From contig NZ_BMNH01000011.1 in the NCBI RefSeq assembly GCF_014646355.1, forward strand, positions 124,001 through 188,000: a DNA stretch of 64,000 nucleotides, given 5' to 3'. Positions within the stretch are counted from its first letter, which is position 1. Every line of letters starts with the position of its first letter. The notes beneath the pieces were generated by a model. That model did no database searches. It worked only from the letters and a program-made list of their open reading frames with translations, and was not told where the DNA came from. The translations under genes were made by a program, and so were the position numbers. This DNA is from Nonomuraea cavernae (lineage in GTDB: Bacteria > Actinomycetota > Actinomycetes > Streptosporangiales > Streptosporangiaceae). Shown here in pieces: positions 42,808-51,594 of the stretch.

Positions 42808-43245
42808 ATGGACAAGCCCACGCATCTGATCGAGTACGAGACGATGCTGCTCGGGCGTTTCCGCCACGTCGACCGCAGCGCCTACACCCTGCTCAGCCGC
42901 CTGCGGATGGAGGGCCCGATGTCCATCGGGCAGCTCAGCGACGCGTTCTGCCTGGACGTCTCCACCCTCAACCGCCAGACCACGGCCCTGCTGCGCGACG
43001 GGCTGGTCGAGCGCATCCCCGATCCCGAGGGCGGCATGGCGCGCAAGTTCCGCCTCACGTCGGCGGGTGAGCGCCATCTCGACGAGGAGCACGCCCGGAA
43101 CATCCGGGGCCTGGAGAAGGTGCTGGCCGACTGGTCGCCCGAGGACGTCGCCGCCTTCGCCGCCTACCTCAAGCGGTTCAACACGGACGTGGAGCGCCTG
43201 GGCGGGCGGCCCTGGCCGCGCCCGGAACGTTCGCGGACGTCCTGA
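42808..43245 (+). CDS. MarR family transcriptional regulator
   Basis: 145 residues with winged HTH: GPMSIGQLSDAFCLDVSTLNRQ, LLRDGLVERIPDPEGG and wing KFRLTSAGE. Start ATG 42808 with AAGGGAG; longer frame upstream overlaps the operator. Probably represses the divergent MFS gene. Confidence 0.9.
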   Translation: MDKPTHLIEYETMLLGRFRHVDRSAYTLLSRLRMEGPMSIGQLSDAFCLDVSTLNRQTTALLRDGLVERIPDPEGGMARKFRLTSAGERHLDEEHARNIRGLEKVLADWSPEDVAAFAAYLKRFNTDVERLGGRPWPRPERSRTS

Positions 43246-43280
43246 GGGGCCGGCCGCCGTTCTCGGAACGTTCGCGGACG
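43223..43280 (+). repeat. 17-bp direct repeat at MarR 3' end
   Basis: CGGAACGTTCGCGGACG occurs at 43223-43239 (inside the last MarR codons) and 43264-43280, in the gap between convergent genes. Confidence 0.8.
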
Positions 43281-43308
43281 GCCCGTGAGGCCCGGCTCCA
43301 GCCGCGTT

Positions 43309-44037
43309 CTAGCCGGCGTCCTCGCGGCCGCCGAGGGTGCGCAGGGTGACGTCCAGCCGGGAGGCGAGCTCCTCGACGGTCGTGCCGTAGGTCTCGGCGA
43401 CCGTCACGCCGTCCGGGCCGAGGTGGAAGATCGCCCGGTCGGTGTAGAGACGGCTCACGCAGGCCAGCCCGGTCAGCGGGTACGTGCACTCCGGGACGAG
43501 TTTGGGCGTGCCGTCCCTGGCGAACAGCGTCATCATGACGAACACGTTCTTGGCGCCGATGGCCAGATCCATGGCGCCTCCCACGGCGGGGATCGCGTCG
43601 GGGGCGCCGGTGTGCCAGTTGGCCAGGTCGCCACGCTCGGACACCTGGTAGGCGCCGAGCACGCACACGTCGAGGTGGCCGCCGCGCATCATCGCGAAGG
43701 AGTCGGCGTGGTGGAAGTAGGAGGCGCCCGGCAGCTCGGTGACGGGCATCTTGCCAGCGTTGGTCAGGTCGGGGTCGATCTCGTCGCCGTGCGCGGCGGG
43801 GCCCATCCCGAGCATGCCGTTCTCGGTGTGCAGGATGACCCCGGAGCCCGCGGGGAGGTGGTCGGCGACCGTGGTCGGCTGTCCGATGCCGAGGTTGACG
43901 AACGACCCCGGCGGGATGTCGCGGGCCACGAGGGCGGCCAGCTCGTCGCGGTCGAGCGGGCCGCGGCCGGTGTGCTCGACGGTCCGGGCGTCGGGGTGCA
44001 CGTCGGGGTTGGTGTCGGGGTTGAGGGAGACGGTCAC
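43309..44037 (-). CDS. pcaJ: 3-oxoadipate CoA-transferase subunit B (or related 3-oxoacid CoA-transferase)
   Basis: 242 residues of the CoA-transferase B subunit. NLGIGQPTTVADHLP and the active-site Glu in HTENGMLGMGP are conserved, as is GGAMDLAIGAKNVFVMM. It pairs with subunit A encoded immediately upstream (GTGA overlap). Transfers CoA from succinyl-CoA to 3-oxoadipate in the beta-ketoadipate pathway; acetoacetate or another 3-oxoacid is possible. Confidence 0.85.
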   Translation of the reverse strand: MTVSLNPDTNPDVHPDARTVEHTGRGPLDRDELAALVARDIPPGSFVNLGIGQPTTVADHLPAGSGVILHTENGMLGMGPAAHGDEIDPDLTNAGKMPVTELPGASYFHHADSFAMMRGGHLDVCVLGAYQVSERGDLANWHTGAPDAIPAVGGAMDLAIGAKNVFVMMTLFARDGTPKLVPECTYPLTGLACVSRLYTDRAIFHLGPDGVTVAETYGTTVEELASRLDVTLRTLGGREDAG

Positions 44038-44711
44038 GCTGAGACCTCCGCTGCGCTCAGGTCGAGGATCCGGTCAACGTAGACGCAAGGGGTGACGACG
44101 GTCTCGGGATCCAGCTCGCCGACCTCGACGACCCGGTGCACCTCGGCGATCGTCGTCGTCGCGGCGGTCGCCATGACGGGCCCGAAGTTGCGGGCGGTCT
44201 TGCGGTAGACGAGGTTGCCCATCCGGTCGCCCACGTGGGCGCGGATGAGCGCGACGTCACCCTTGATCGGATATTCCAGCACGTGGTCGCGGCCGTCGAT
44301 GGTGCGCGTCTCCTTGCCCTCGGCCAGGGGCGTGCCGACGCCGGTGGGACTGTAGAAGGCGCCGATCCCGGCGCCGGCGGCGCGCATCCGCTCGGCGAGA
44401 TTGCCCTGCGGCACCAGCTCCAGCTCGATCCGCCCCTCCCGGTAGAGGGAGTCGAAGACCCAGGAGTCGCTCTGCCGGGGGAACGAGCAGATCATCTTGC
44501 GCACCCGGCCGGCCGCGAGCAGCGCCGCCAGGCCGGTGTCGCCGTTGCCGGCGTTGTTGCTGACCACGGTCAGATCGGTGGCGCCCTGCCGGATCAGCGC
44601 GTCGATCAGGGTGACCGGCATGCCGGCCATGCCGAACCCGCCGATGAGGACGGTGGAGCCGTCCGCGATGCCCGCGACGGCGGCGCCTGGATCGGCGGTG
44701 ACCAAGGTCAT
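44034..44711 (-). CDS. pcaI: 3-oxoadipate CoA-transferase subunit A
   Basis: 225 residues. GGFGMAGMPVTLIDALI, SNNAGNGDTGLAALL and CSFPRQSDSWVFDSLY are hallmarks of PcaI rather than generic SCOT enzymes. Overlaps subunit B; the thiolase gene lies 67 bases upstream, so thiolase-A-B form one operon that completes 3-oxoadipate breakdown to succinyl-CoA and acetyl-CoA. Confidence 0.87.
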   Translation of the reverse strand: MTLVTADPGAAVAGIADGSTVLIGGFGMAGMPVTLIDALIRQGATDLTVVSNNAGNGDTGLAALLAAGRVRKMICSFPRQSDSWVFDSLYREGRIELELVPQGNLAERMRAAGAGIGAFYSPTGVGTPLAEGKETRTIDGRDHVLEYPIKGDVALIRAHVGDRMGNLVYRKTARNFGPVMATAATTTIAEVHRVVEVGELDPETVVTPCVYVDRILDLSAAEVSA

Positions 44712-44756
44712 CGGATGTCCTTTGCTGGAGGCCCCGGGCTTCAGCCCTGGGGAGAA

Positions 44757-44789
44757 GGTCAGGAAGCGCCTGGGGAGGTCAGGAAGCGC
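44757..44789. repeat. 13-bp repeat at the thiolase 3' end
   Basis: GGTCAGGAAGCGC occurs at 44757-44769 and again at 44777-44789, where it covers the last thiolase codons and stop; a small tandem duplication. Confidence 0.7.
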
Positions 44790-45966
44790 TCACGTTCTCG
44801 AGGACGACGGCCAGGCCCTGGCCGACGCCGATGCAGATGGCGGCCACGCCCCACCGCTCACGCCGTTCGCGCAGCACGTGGGCGAGGGTGCCGAGGACTC
44901 GTCCGCCGGAGGCGCCGAGCGGGTGGCCGATGGCGATGGCGCCGCCCCTGGTGTTGACGATGTCGGGGTCGATCTTCCACGCGTCCAGGCAGACCAGCGA
45001 CTGCACGGCGAACGCCTCGTTCAGCTCGACGGCCCCGACGTCGTCCCAGCCGATGCCGGCCCGGCGCAGCGCCCGGTCGGCGGCCTCGACCGGCGCGTAC
45101 CCGAACAGCTGGGGCTCCAGTGCCGAGGCGCCGCGGCCCGCGACGCGGGCGATCGGGTCGGCGCCGACGCGGCTCGCGGCGGCCTCCGAGCCGAGCACGA
45201 CGGCCGAGGCGCCGTCGTTGATCGGCGAGGCGTTGCCGGCCGTGATGGTGCCGCCGGGGCGGAAGACGGGCTTGAGCCCGGCGAGGATCTCCGGGGTGGT
45301 GCCGGGGCGGATGCCCTCGTCGCGCGCGAGGTCGGCGCCCTCGACCGGCACGACCAGGTCGTCGTAGAAGCCGGAGTTCCAGGCGGCGTCGGCCAGCGCG
45401 TGGGAGCGGGCCGCGAAGGCGTCCTGCCGCTCCCGGGAGATGGAGTAGGTCTCCTGCAACTGCTCGTTGGCCTCGCCCAGGGAGACCGTCCACTCCTCGG
45501 GCATCCTCGGGTTCACCAGCCGCCAGCCGAGCGTGGTCGAGACGGCGGTAGCGTCTCCGGCGGGGAAGGCGCGCGACGGCTTGGGCAGCACCCACGGGGC
45601 CCGCGTCATCGACTCCACTCCCCCGGCGACCACGATGTCGGCGTCGCCGCTCTCCACGGTCCTGGAGGCGATCATGGCCGCGTCGAGGCTCGATCCGCAC
45701 AGCCGGTTGACCGTGGTGGCGGGCACGCTGACCGGCAGCCCGGCCAGCAGGACGGCCATCCGGCCGACGTTGCGGTTGTCCTCGCCCGCGCCGTTGGCGT
45801 TGCCCCAGACGACGTCGCCGATGGCGGCCGGATCCAGCTCGGGGACCTTGGCCAGGGCGCCGCGCAGGGCTGTGGCGGCCAGGTCGTCCGGACGGACCCC
45901 GGCGAGCGCGCCGTTGAACCTGCCGAACGGTGTGCGCGCCGCGGCGTAGACGAAGGCCCCACCCAT
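44779..45966 (-). CDS. pcaF: Thiolase, probable 3-oxoadipyl-CoA thiolase
   Basis: 395 residues. Acylated Cys in VNRLCGSSLDAA (~89), catalytic His in GHPLGASGGR (~350) and second Cys in CIGVGQG (~382). YAAARTPFGRFNGALAG at the N-terminus is the usual PcaF/degradative thiolase start. Cleaves 3-oxoadipyl-CoA with CoA to acetyl-CoA and succinyl-CoA; other 3-ketoacyl-CoA use is possible. Two IclR-type palindromes lie upstream. Confidence 0.87.
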   Translation of the reverse strand: MGGAFVYAAARTPFGRFNGALAGVRPDDLAATALRGALAKVPELDPAAIGDVVWGNANGAGEDNRNVGRMAVLLAGLPVSVPATTVNRLCGSSLDAAMIASRTVESGDADIVVAGGVESMTRAPWVLPKPSRAFPAGDATAVSTTLGWRLVNPRMPEEWTVSLGEANEQLQETYSISRERQDAFAARSHALADAAWNSGFYDDLVVPVEGADLARDEGIRPGTTPEILAGLKPVFRPGGTITAGNASPINDGASAVVLGSEAAASRVGADPIARVAGRGASALEPQLFGYAPVEAADRALRRAGIGWDDVGAVELNEAFAVQSLVCLDAWKIDPDIVNTRGGAIAIGHPLGASGGRVLGTLAHVLRERRERWGVAAICIGVGQGLAVVLENVSAS

Positions 45967-45982
45967 GCCGTCCTCCTTCAGT

Positions 45983-46016
45983 GTTCGCTATGCGAACAAC
46001 AGTTCCTCATACGAAC
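45983..46016. promoter_or_regulatory. Two IclR/PcaR-type palindromes upstream of thiolase operon
   Basis: GTTCGC-TAT-GCGAAC (45983-45997) is perfect; GTTCC-TCATA-CGAAC (46002-46016) is a weaker copy. Centres are 19 bases apart, 17-50 bases before the thiolase ATG. The shape matches PcaR/PcaU-type IclR boxes. Confidence 0.6.
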
Positions 46017-46038
46017 TTTGTGTAGTTTACCGCTTTCC

Positions 46039-47301
46039 TTACCCGGCGCGACGGGCACGAGACGGGTACATCGGGGACAGCTCGCCGGGCGTGAGAGCGG
46101 TCGGCCCGAACAGCCAGTCCACGTAGTCGTAGTCGTAGACGTCGCGGTCACGGAGCACCTCGTTGCGCCACAGCCGCTCGTCCCCGTCGTGGTGCCACAG
46201 GTCTCCCCAGGCCCGTGCCGTGGTCAGCACGCGGCGGCAGTGCTCCGGGCGGACGGCGTTGTAGGCCGCCAGCGCGGCGTCCCAGTCGACGCCCGTCGGA
46301 GTCCCCGAGGCCGCCGAGCCGGTCACGCCCTGTGCGCCCACGTGCTCGGCCAGCACCCAGGCGTCCTCGATGGCCATGACCGCGCCCTGCGCGAGATACT
46401 GCAGCGGCGGATGGGCGGCGTCGCCGGTGAGGGCGATCCGGCCCCGGACCCAGTCCGCGAGCGGGTCCCGGTCGAACATCCGCCACCAGCGGTCACGCCA
46501 CATCAGCGGCAGCCCGGCCCGCACCTGGGCGCAGGTGGCCTCGAAGGCTCCGTCGAGCTCGTCCGGCGTGCCCCAGTCCTCCTCGCCGGCTCGCGCCTTC
46601 GGCGACTCGAACACCGCGACCTGGTTGAACATCTCGCCGTGGCGCAGTGGGTACTGGACGAAGTGGCACCGGGGGCCGACGTAGACGACCACGTCCTTGA
46701 GGCGTACGTCGAGGTCGGCGACCCGGTCGACCGGGATGGCGCCCCGGTAGGCGACGTACGCGGAGCTGACCGGCTGGTCGTCGCTCAGGATCCGGCGGGC
46801 CACCGAGTGGAGGCCGTCGGCGGCCAGGACGACCTCCCCGAACTCCCGCCCTCCGTCGTGGACGGCTACGGCGCCGCCCTCGGCCTGCTCGTACGCGGTC
46901 ACCGTGACGTCGTTGACGAGGTCCACCCCCGCCCGCTGGCAGGCGCGCAGCAGCGTGCCGTGCAGGTCGCTGCGATGGATCACCAGGTACGGGAAGCCGT
47001 AGCGCCGCTCCACGTCGTGCAGGTCGAGCCGGGTGAGGACGTCGGCGTCGACGGCGTCCTTCATGACGATGCTCTCGGGGAGCACGCCGAGCGACTTGAC
47101 CTCGTCGAGCAGGCCCCAGCGGTCGAGGATGCGGGTGCAGTTGGGCGCGATCTGCAGACCGGCGCCGACCTCACCGAACTGGGAGGCCTGCTCCAGCACC
47201 CGCACCCGCAGGCCCTTGCCCGTCAGGGCGAGGGCGTTGGCCAGGCCGCCGATCCCGCCGCCGACCACCACCACGTCGACGTCGTTACCGTCTTCGGACA
47301 T
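46039..47301 (-). CDS. FAD-dependent 3-hydroxybenzoate 6-hydroxylase
   Basis: 420 residues. FAD motif VVVGGGIGGLANALAL (~9-24), the second FAD/NADH region ADGLHSVARR and GDAAHPPLQYLAQGAVMAIEDA-type motif near 295. The neighbouring gentisate-pathway genes make 3-hydroxybenzoate to gentisate the best reading; salicylate 5-hydroxylation is not made by this single-component type. ATG 47301 has GGAAGGA. Confidence 0.87.
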   Translation of the reverse strand: MSEDGNDVDVVVVGGGIGGLANALALTGKGLRVRVLEQASQFGEVGAGLQIAPNCTRILDRWGLLDEVKSLGVLPESIVMKDAVDADVLTRLDLHDVERRYGFPYLVIHRSDLHGTLLRACQRAGVDLVNDVTVTAYEQAEGGAVAVHDGGREFGEVVLAADGLHSVARRILSDDQPVSSAYVAYRGAIPVDRVADLDVRLKDVVVYVGPRCHFVQYPLRHGEMFNQVAVFESPKARAGEEDWGTPDELDGAFEATCAQVRAGLPLMWRDRWWRMFDRDPLADWVRGRIALTGDAAHPPLQYLAQGAVMAIEDAWVLAEHVGAQGVTGSAASGTPTGVDWDAALAAYNAVRPEHCRRVLTTARAWGDLWHHDGDERLWRNEVLRDRDVYDYDYVDWLFGPTALTPGELSPMYPSRARRAG

Positions 47302-47335
47302 GTCCGGTCTTCCTTCCATCACGTCGCGCCGGGAG

Positions 47336-48058
47336 CTAGAGCCACCGGGGGAGTTCGGGCGCCGGCCGGTCGCCGGCGGCGGTGACACCGTCGCTCCGCC
47401 GGCCGGAGAGGTAGGCCGCGAGGCCGGCGAGGCTGCCGGTCACCGGCGTGGGGTCGCCGGCGCCGGACACGGCCCAGGCGCCGTCGTGGCCGGTGGCCGT
47501 GAGGGTGAGCGCGGGGCCGTCGCCGGCGCCGGACCGCTTGGCGGTGATGTCGTCGATCAGCGCGGCGAGGAAGCCGGCCGGGAGGGCGTCGAAGCCCACC
47601 CCGGCGTCGAGGTCGACGGCGTGCACCATGACCTCGCGGGCGCGCATCCAGGGGATCTCCCCGGCCGGGACGGTGCGGCCCTGGGCGGTGCGGACCCGCC
47701 GGGCCCACTGCGACTCGTCCAGCTCGGCCAGCCGCGCGTCCAGTACGTCGGCCGACCGCGTGGCCCAGGCGCGCAGCTCGGCCGCCGGCCGGGTGGCGCC
47801 GGCCTCGATGTCGGCGTCGCGCCGGCCCGGAGAGGAGTACATCGGCGTCTCCTCCCCGGTGCGCGCCCAGTGCGCCAGGTTGACCAGCGCGTCGGCGTTG
47901 GCGGCGACGTGGGCCAGCAGATGCCGGCCTGTCCAGCCGTCGAGCGCCGTCGGCCCGGCCAGCCGCTCGTCCGGCAGGGCCCGCAACACCCCGAAGAAGA
48001 GCTCGCTCCCCTGGGCCGTCCAGCGCAGGCCGTCGGCGCGGCTCCTGCTCGCGGCCAT
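47336..48058 (-). CDS. Mycothiol-dependent maleylpyruvate isomerase
   Basis: 240 residues of the DinB-like MDMPI family. The metal ligands are His in GRHLLAHVAANADAL (~50) and Glu/His in REVMVHAVDLDAG (~145); the C-terminal ~80 residues form the second domain. Isomerises maleylpyruvate to fumarylpyruvate using mycothiol, the actinobacterial thiol. Start ATG overlaps the hydrolase stop (ATGA). Confidence 0.88.
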   Translation of the reverse strand: MAASRSRADGLRWTAQGSELFFGVLRALPDERLAGPTALDGWTGRHLLAHVAANADALVNLAHWARTGEETPMYSSPGRRDADIEAGATRPAAELRAWATRSADVLDARLAELDESQWARRVRTAQGRTVPAGEIPWMRAREVMVHAVDLDAGVGFDALPAGFLAALIDDITAKRSGAGDGPALTLTATGHDGAWAVSGAGDPTPVTGSLAGLAAYLSGRRSDGVTAAGDRPAPELPRWL

Positions 48059-48894
48059 CAGGCCACCGGCTCGGCGACGGTCTTCGCCTCGGACCGTCCC
48101 AGCCCGGTGATCTCGGTGGTCAGGACGCTGCCCTCGGCGAGGTAGCGGGCGGGCTTGCGGGCGTGTCCCACGCCGCCGGGGGTGCCGGAGGCGATGACGT
48201 CGCCCGGGTTGAGCGTGATGATCGTGGAGACGTAGCGCACCAGGGCGACGGGATCGAACACGAGGTCCGAGGTGTCGGCCCGCTGCACCACCTCGCCGTC
48301 GACGGACCCGGTCAGGGTGAGCGACGGCCGGGTGCCGCCGGGAAGTTCGTCGGGGGTGACCAGGTAGGGACCGAACGGCGTGCTGCCCTCCCACGTCTTG
48401 CCCTGCAGCCACATCGCCGAGCGGTACTGCCAGTCGCGCATGGTGACGTCGTTGAGGACGGCGAACCCGGCGATGGCCTCGGCCGCCTCGGCCTCGCCCG
48501 CCCGCCGCACGGACGTGCCGATGACGACGGCGAGCTCGGCCTCCCAGTCGACCTGGCCGGACTCCGGCGGCAGCCGGATCTCGTCGTCGGCCCCGATGAG
48601 CGCCTCGGCGTACTTGGCGAACAGCGTCGGGTACTCCGGCAGCTCCCGTCCCATCTCCAGGATGTGGTTGCGGTAGTTGAGGCCGACACAGACGATCTTG
48701 CCGGGGCGGGGGACGACCGGCGCGTAGCCGGCGCTCTCGACCGCGCTCCCCTGCGCACGGGCGGCCCGCCCGGCCCAGTCCGGCTGGGCCAGCAGTTCGC
48801 CGACGTCGGCGAAACCGAGGTCGACCAGGGTCTCCCCCTCCACACGTACGGCCCGGGTGGCGCCGTCGGCGGTGCGGATGGTGGCGAGCTTCAT
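48058..48894 (-). CDS. Fumarylpyruvate hydrolase (FAH family)
   Basis: 278 residues. FAH-fold motifs VGLNYRNHILEMG and DWEAELAVVIG supply metal-binding Glu/Asp; later NDVTMRDWQYR, GPYLVTPDELPGG and IASGTPGGVGHAR are canonical. Splits fumarylpyruvate to fumarate and pyruvate. Overlaps genes on both sides by four and one bases, so the gentisate enzymes are translationally coupled. Confidence 0.9.
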   Translation of the reverse strand: MKLATIRTADGATRAVRVEGETLVDLGFADVGELLAQPDWAGRAARAQGSAVESAGYAPVVPRPGKIVCVGLNYRNHILEMGRELPEYPTLFAKYAEALIGADDEIRLPPESGQVDWEAELAVVIGTSVRRAGEAEAAEAIAGFAVLNDVTMRDWQYRSAMWLQGKTWEGSTPFGPYLVTPDELPGGTRPSLTLTGSVDGEVVQRADTSDLVFDPVALVRYVSTIITLNPGDVIASGTPGGVGHARKPARYLAEGSVLTTEITGLGRSEAKTVAEPVA

Positions 48895-50039
48895 GAGGTC
48901 TGTCCTTCCACGTGGGCGCGGTCGAGGCGGAGCGCCTCGAAGATCGGCCCGTCACTGAATCTGAAGAGGTCGAGGGCGCCCGAGTCGGAGTCGGACGCCG
49001 TGGCCTCGGACCTGGCCGAGAACGGCACCCACGACGGGACCACGAACAGGTCGCCGCGGGTGACCGACCAGGACGCGTCGCCGACCGTGACCCGCCCGCT
49101 GCCGTCGAAGACCTGGTACACCGAGGAGCCGACCTCGCGCAGGGGCGCGGTCTCGGCCCCGCCGCGGATCCGGTGCATCTCCACCCGGATGGTCGGGAGC
49201 ACGTCGCCGCCCGTGGTGGGGTTGGTGTAGCGCACCGCCGCGTGGCCCGGCTCGACCGTCCCGGGGTGGCCCTCGGCCTCGAGTGCGAGCTGGTCCGTCA
49301 GCGCGCGGTCGGTGTCGGCCCACCGGTAGGCCAGCAGCGGGGTGCCGGGCCGGGCTCCGGGCGCGGAGACCGGGCGCAGGCCGGGGTGCCCCCAGAGCCG
49401 CTCCGACCGGGAGCGCTCGGGGGTGGTGCGCTCGGCCGCGGTGATCTCGTCACGGCCGAACTCGAAGAACTGCGCCTCGGTGACGTACTGGAACGGGATG
49501 TCCAGGCCGTCGATCCAGGCCATCGGCTTGTCGGTCGCGTTGTGGTGGGCGTGCCAGTTCCAGCCGGCCTGGGGCAGGAAGTCGCCGCGGCGCATCGGCA
49601 CCGGGTCGCGGCCGACCACGGTCCACACGCCCTCGCCCTCGACGACGAACCGGAACGCGTGCTGGGTGTGCCGATGCTCCGGGGCGTCCTCGCCCGGCAT
49701 CAGGTACTGGATCGCGGCCCACAGCGTCGGCGTCGCGAACGGCCGGCCGCCCAGCGCCGGGTTCGCCAGCGCGATCGCCCGCCGCTCCCCGCCGCGGCCG
49801 ACGGGCACCAGGTGCCCGGCCCGGTCGGCCAGCGCGAGCAGGTTGTCCCACCGCCACAGGTGCGGGACCGCCCTGGAGCGCGGGTGCGCCGGCATCAGGT
49901 CGCCGATCTCGGTCCACAGCGGGACCAGCAGCTCCTTCTCGAAGCCGTGGTACAGCTCTTCCAGCGCCGCCGACGGCGTCGGCTGGTCCGGTGAGTCGAC
50001 CACGGCGAGGCGAACCGGGGAGTTCGCGTTCTCAGTCAT
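48891..50039 (-). CDS. Gentisate 1,2-dioxygenase
   Basis: 382 residues of a bicupin. The N-terminal cupin has the iron ligands in EHRHTQHAFRFVVEGEG (HxH and a later His in WNWHAHHNAT). The C-terminal cupin (VYQVFDGSGRVTVGD) lacks a clear set of ligands. Opens gentisate to maleylpyruvate. ATG 50039 has AAGGAGC. First gene of the four-gene gentisate operon, divergent from an IclR gene. Confidence 0.9.
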   Translation of the reverse strand: MTENANSPVRLAVVDSPDQPTPSAALEELYHGFEKELLVPLWTEIGDLMPAHPRSRAVPHLWRWDNLLALADRAGHLVPVGRGGERRAIALANPALGGRPFATPTLWAAIQYLMPGEDAPEHRHTQHAFRFVVEGEGVWTVVGRDPVPMRRGDFLPQAGWNWHAHHNATDKPMAWIDGLDIPFQYVTEAQFFEFGRDEITAAERTTPERSRSERLWGHPGLRPVSAPGARPGTPLLAYRWADTDRALTDQLALEAEGHPGTVEPGHAAVRYTNPTTGGDVLPTIRVEMHRIRGGAETAPLREVGSSVYQVFDGSGRVTVGDASWSVTRGDLFVVPSWVPFSARSEATASDSDSGALDLFRFSDGPIFEALRLDRAHVEGQTS

Positions 50040-50057
50040 GTCTGGCTCCTTCGACGT

Positions 50058-50070
50058 GCCGTGACACGGC
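50058..50070. promoter_or_regulatory. Palindrome before gentisate dioxygenase gene
   Basis: GCCGTG-A-CACGGC, 19 bases before the dioxygenase ATG and in the divergent promoter; a candidate IclR operator. Confidence 0.4.
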
Positions 50071-50159
50071 CTCGGCGCGGGGATGGCACGGCGGCGCACC
50101 GGCGGCGCCGTGGTGCAAGCTTGTATTCTGGGCACAGGAAAAGAACAGGAGATTCTGCT

Positions 50160-50945
50160 CTGAAGAATCCACCCAACTACTCCGTGCGCAGTGTCGATCA
50201 TGCCCTCCAGCTCGCGGTCCTGCTCCAGGTCGAGGGCCCGTTCGGCGTGGGCGAGGCGGCGGAACGGCTCGGGGTGGCGCCCTCCACCGCGCACCGGCTG
50301 CTGGCGATGCTGGTGTACCGGGACTTCGCGATCCAGACCAGGGACCGCCGCTACGCCGCCGGGCCGGTCCTGTCGCTGGGCGCGAGCTCCCAGTCGCGCA
50401 CCGCGCTGCTGCGCTCGGTCGCCATGCCGCACCTGGCCGCCCTGGTCGAGCGGGTCCGCGAGAGCGCCAACCTGGTGATCCTGGCCGGTGACCACGTACG
50501 GTTCATCGGATCGGTGGAGTGCGCGCAAGCGCTGCGGGTCGGCAACCGCGAGGGCATGGTCTTCCCCGCGCACCTGGCCTCGGGCGGCAAGGTCCTGCTC
50601 GCCGACCTGCCGCCGGAGCGCCTCGACGCGCTCTACAGCGAGGCGAAGTGGGCCGGGCGCCTCGACCAGCGCCCCAGCCTGGCGGCGCTCCGCCGCGAGC
50701 TGCGGACCGTCCGCGAGCGGGGTTTCGCCATCAACGCCGGCAGGACCGAGTCGGGCGTCACCGCCGTCGGCCGGCCCGTGCGCGGCGAGGACGGCCGGGC
50801 CCTGGCCGCGCTCTCGGTGTCACTGCCCACCGTCCGGTTCTCACGGGACCGCCTGCCGGAGCTGACCAGCGCCCTGGCCATGGCCGTCCGCGACGTCGAG
50901 GAGGAGATGCGCGGTGGCGGCGCTCACCTGCCCGGTCGGCGGTAG
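50160..50945 (+). CDS. IclR family transcriptional regulator, probable CTG start
   Basis: ~261 residues. HTH VGEAAERLGVAPSTAHRLLAML at ~30-51 and a GAF-like IclR effector domain (VRFIGSVECAQALRVGNREG, AHLASGGKVLLADL). Divergent from the gentisate operon that it most likely controls. The best ribosome site AGGAG (50147-50151) points to a CTG at 50160, since there is no ATG/GTG/TTG between it and the HTH; a TTG at 50121 has no ribosome site. Confidence 0.85.
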   Translation: MKNPPNYSVRSVDHALQLAVLLQVEGPFGVGEAAERLGVAPSTAHRLLAMLVYRDFAIQTRDRRYAAGPVLSLGASSQSRTALLRSVAMPHLAALVERVRESANLVILAGDHVRFIGSVECAQALRVGNREGMVFPAHLASGGKVLLADLPPERLDALYSEAKWAGRLDQRPSLAALRRELRTVRERGFAINAGRTESGVTAVGRPVRGEDGRALAALSVSLPTVRFSRDRLPELTSALAMAVRDVEEEMRGGGAHLPGRR

Positions 50946-51594
50946 GTGGCGACCTTGTCGCCGCCCCCGGGGTAGGCCAGGGCGGGGAGTTGCTCCATCG
51001 GGGGACGTGCGCGACGACCCATCACAGGAGGTCCAAGCGCGTTGGTCACGGAGCTGGAAGCCCCGGAAATGACTTTTTCACGGCCGTGAACGCCTCGTCC
51101 TGAATGGAGATCCCGGAGGCCGGGAACAGCGTCGTACGCCGGTGCCGCCGGGCTTTAAGCGGGACGAAATAGCCTGGTTTACCTTTCAATCACCGGCGCG
51201 AATCCGCGGGCCGCCGGATTTCGCTCGCCGGCCCCTCTTCCGGCCGAGATCGGTACGCGGCGTCCGGCGACGACGGGAGGGCGCGCACGCCCGCTGACCT
51301 GGCGCCCAGGGCGATTCCACGAGAAAGGACAAGAGGCGGGAGCGGGGATTCGCCGGGCGAAGGACCATCGCGCACTCGTCGGCACGTCATGGTGCGGACG
51401 GCACTGGAATTCCCGGCGCGCGCCGGGGACACGGCGACCTCGGAGCGGATTCACCGGCCACTCCCCCGGTTTCCGCCGGTTCCGCGCAAGGCCACGCGCA
51501 GATGTTCGCGAAACGGGACAATTAACCCGTTCGCCGGGAGCCGGTGGTGCACGGATCGCGGCTATGCTTTGGCTTTGTGCGGTCGGTTGAGAAC
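50946..51594. other. Long intergenic region with palindrome and possible sORF
   Basis: About 650 bases without a confident gene. TTCACGGCCGTGAA (51077-51090) is a perfect 14-bp palindrome. AGGAGGT at 51026-51032 precedes a TTG (51042) that opens a frame of only 15 codons; shifted one frame, it would continue as GNDFFTAVNASS to 51103. On the minus strand near 50946-51000 there is a 24-codon frame beginning MEQLPALAYPG. I trust none of these as genes. Confidence 0.4.
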
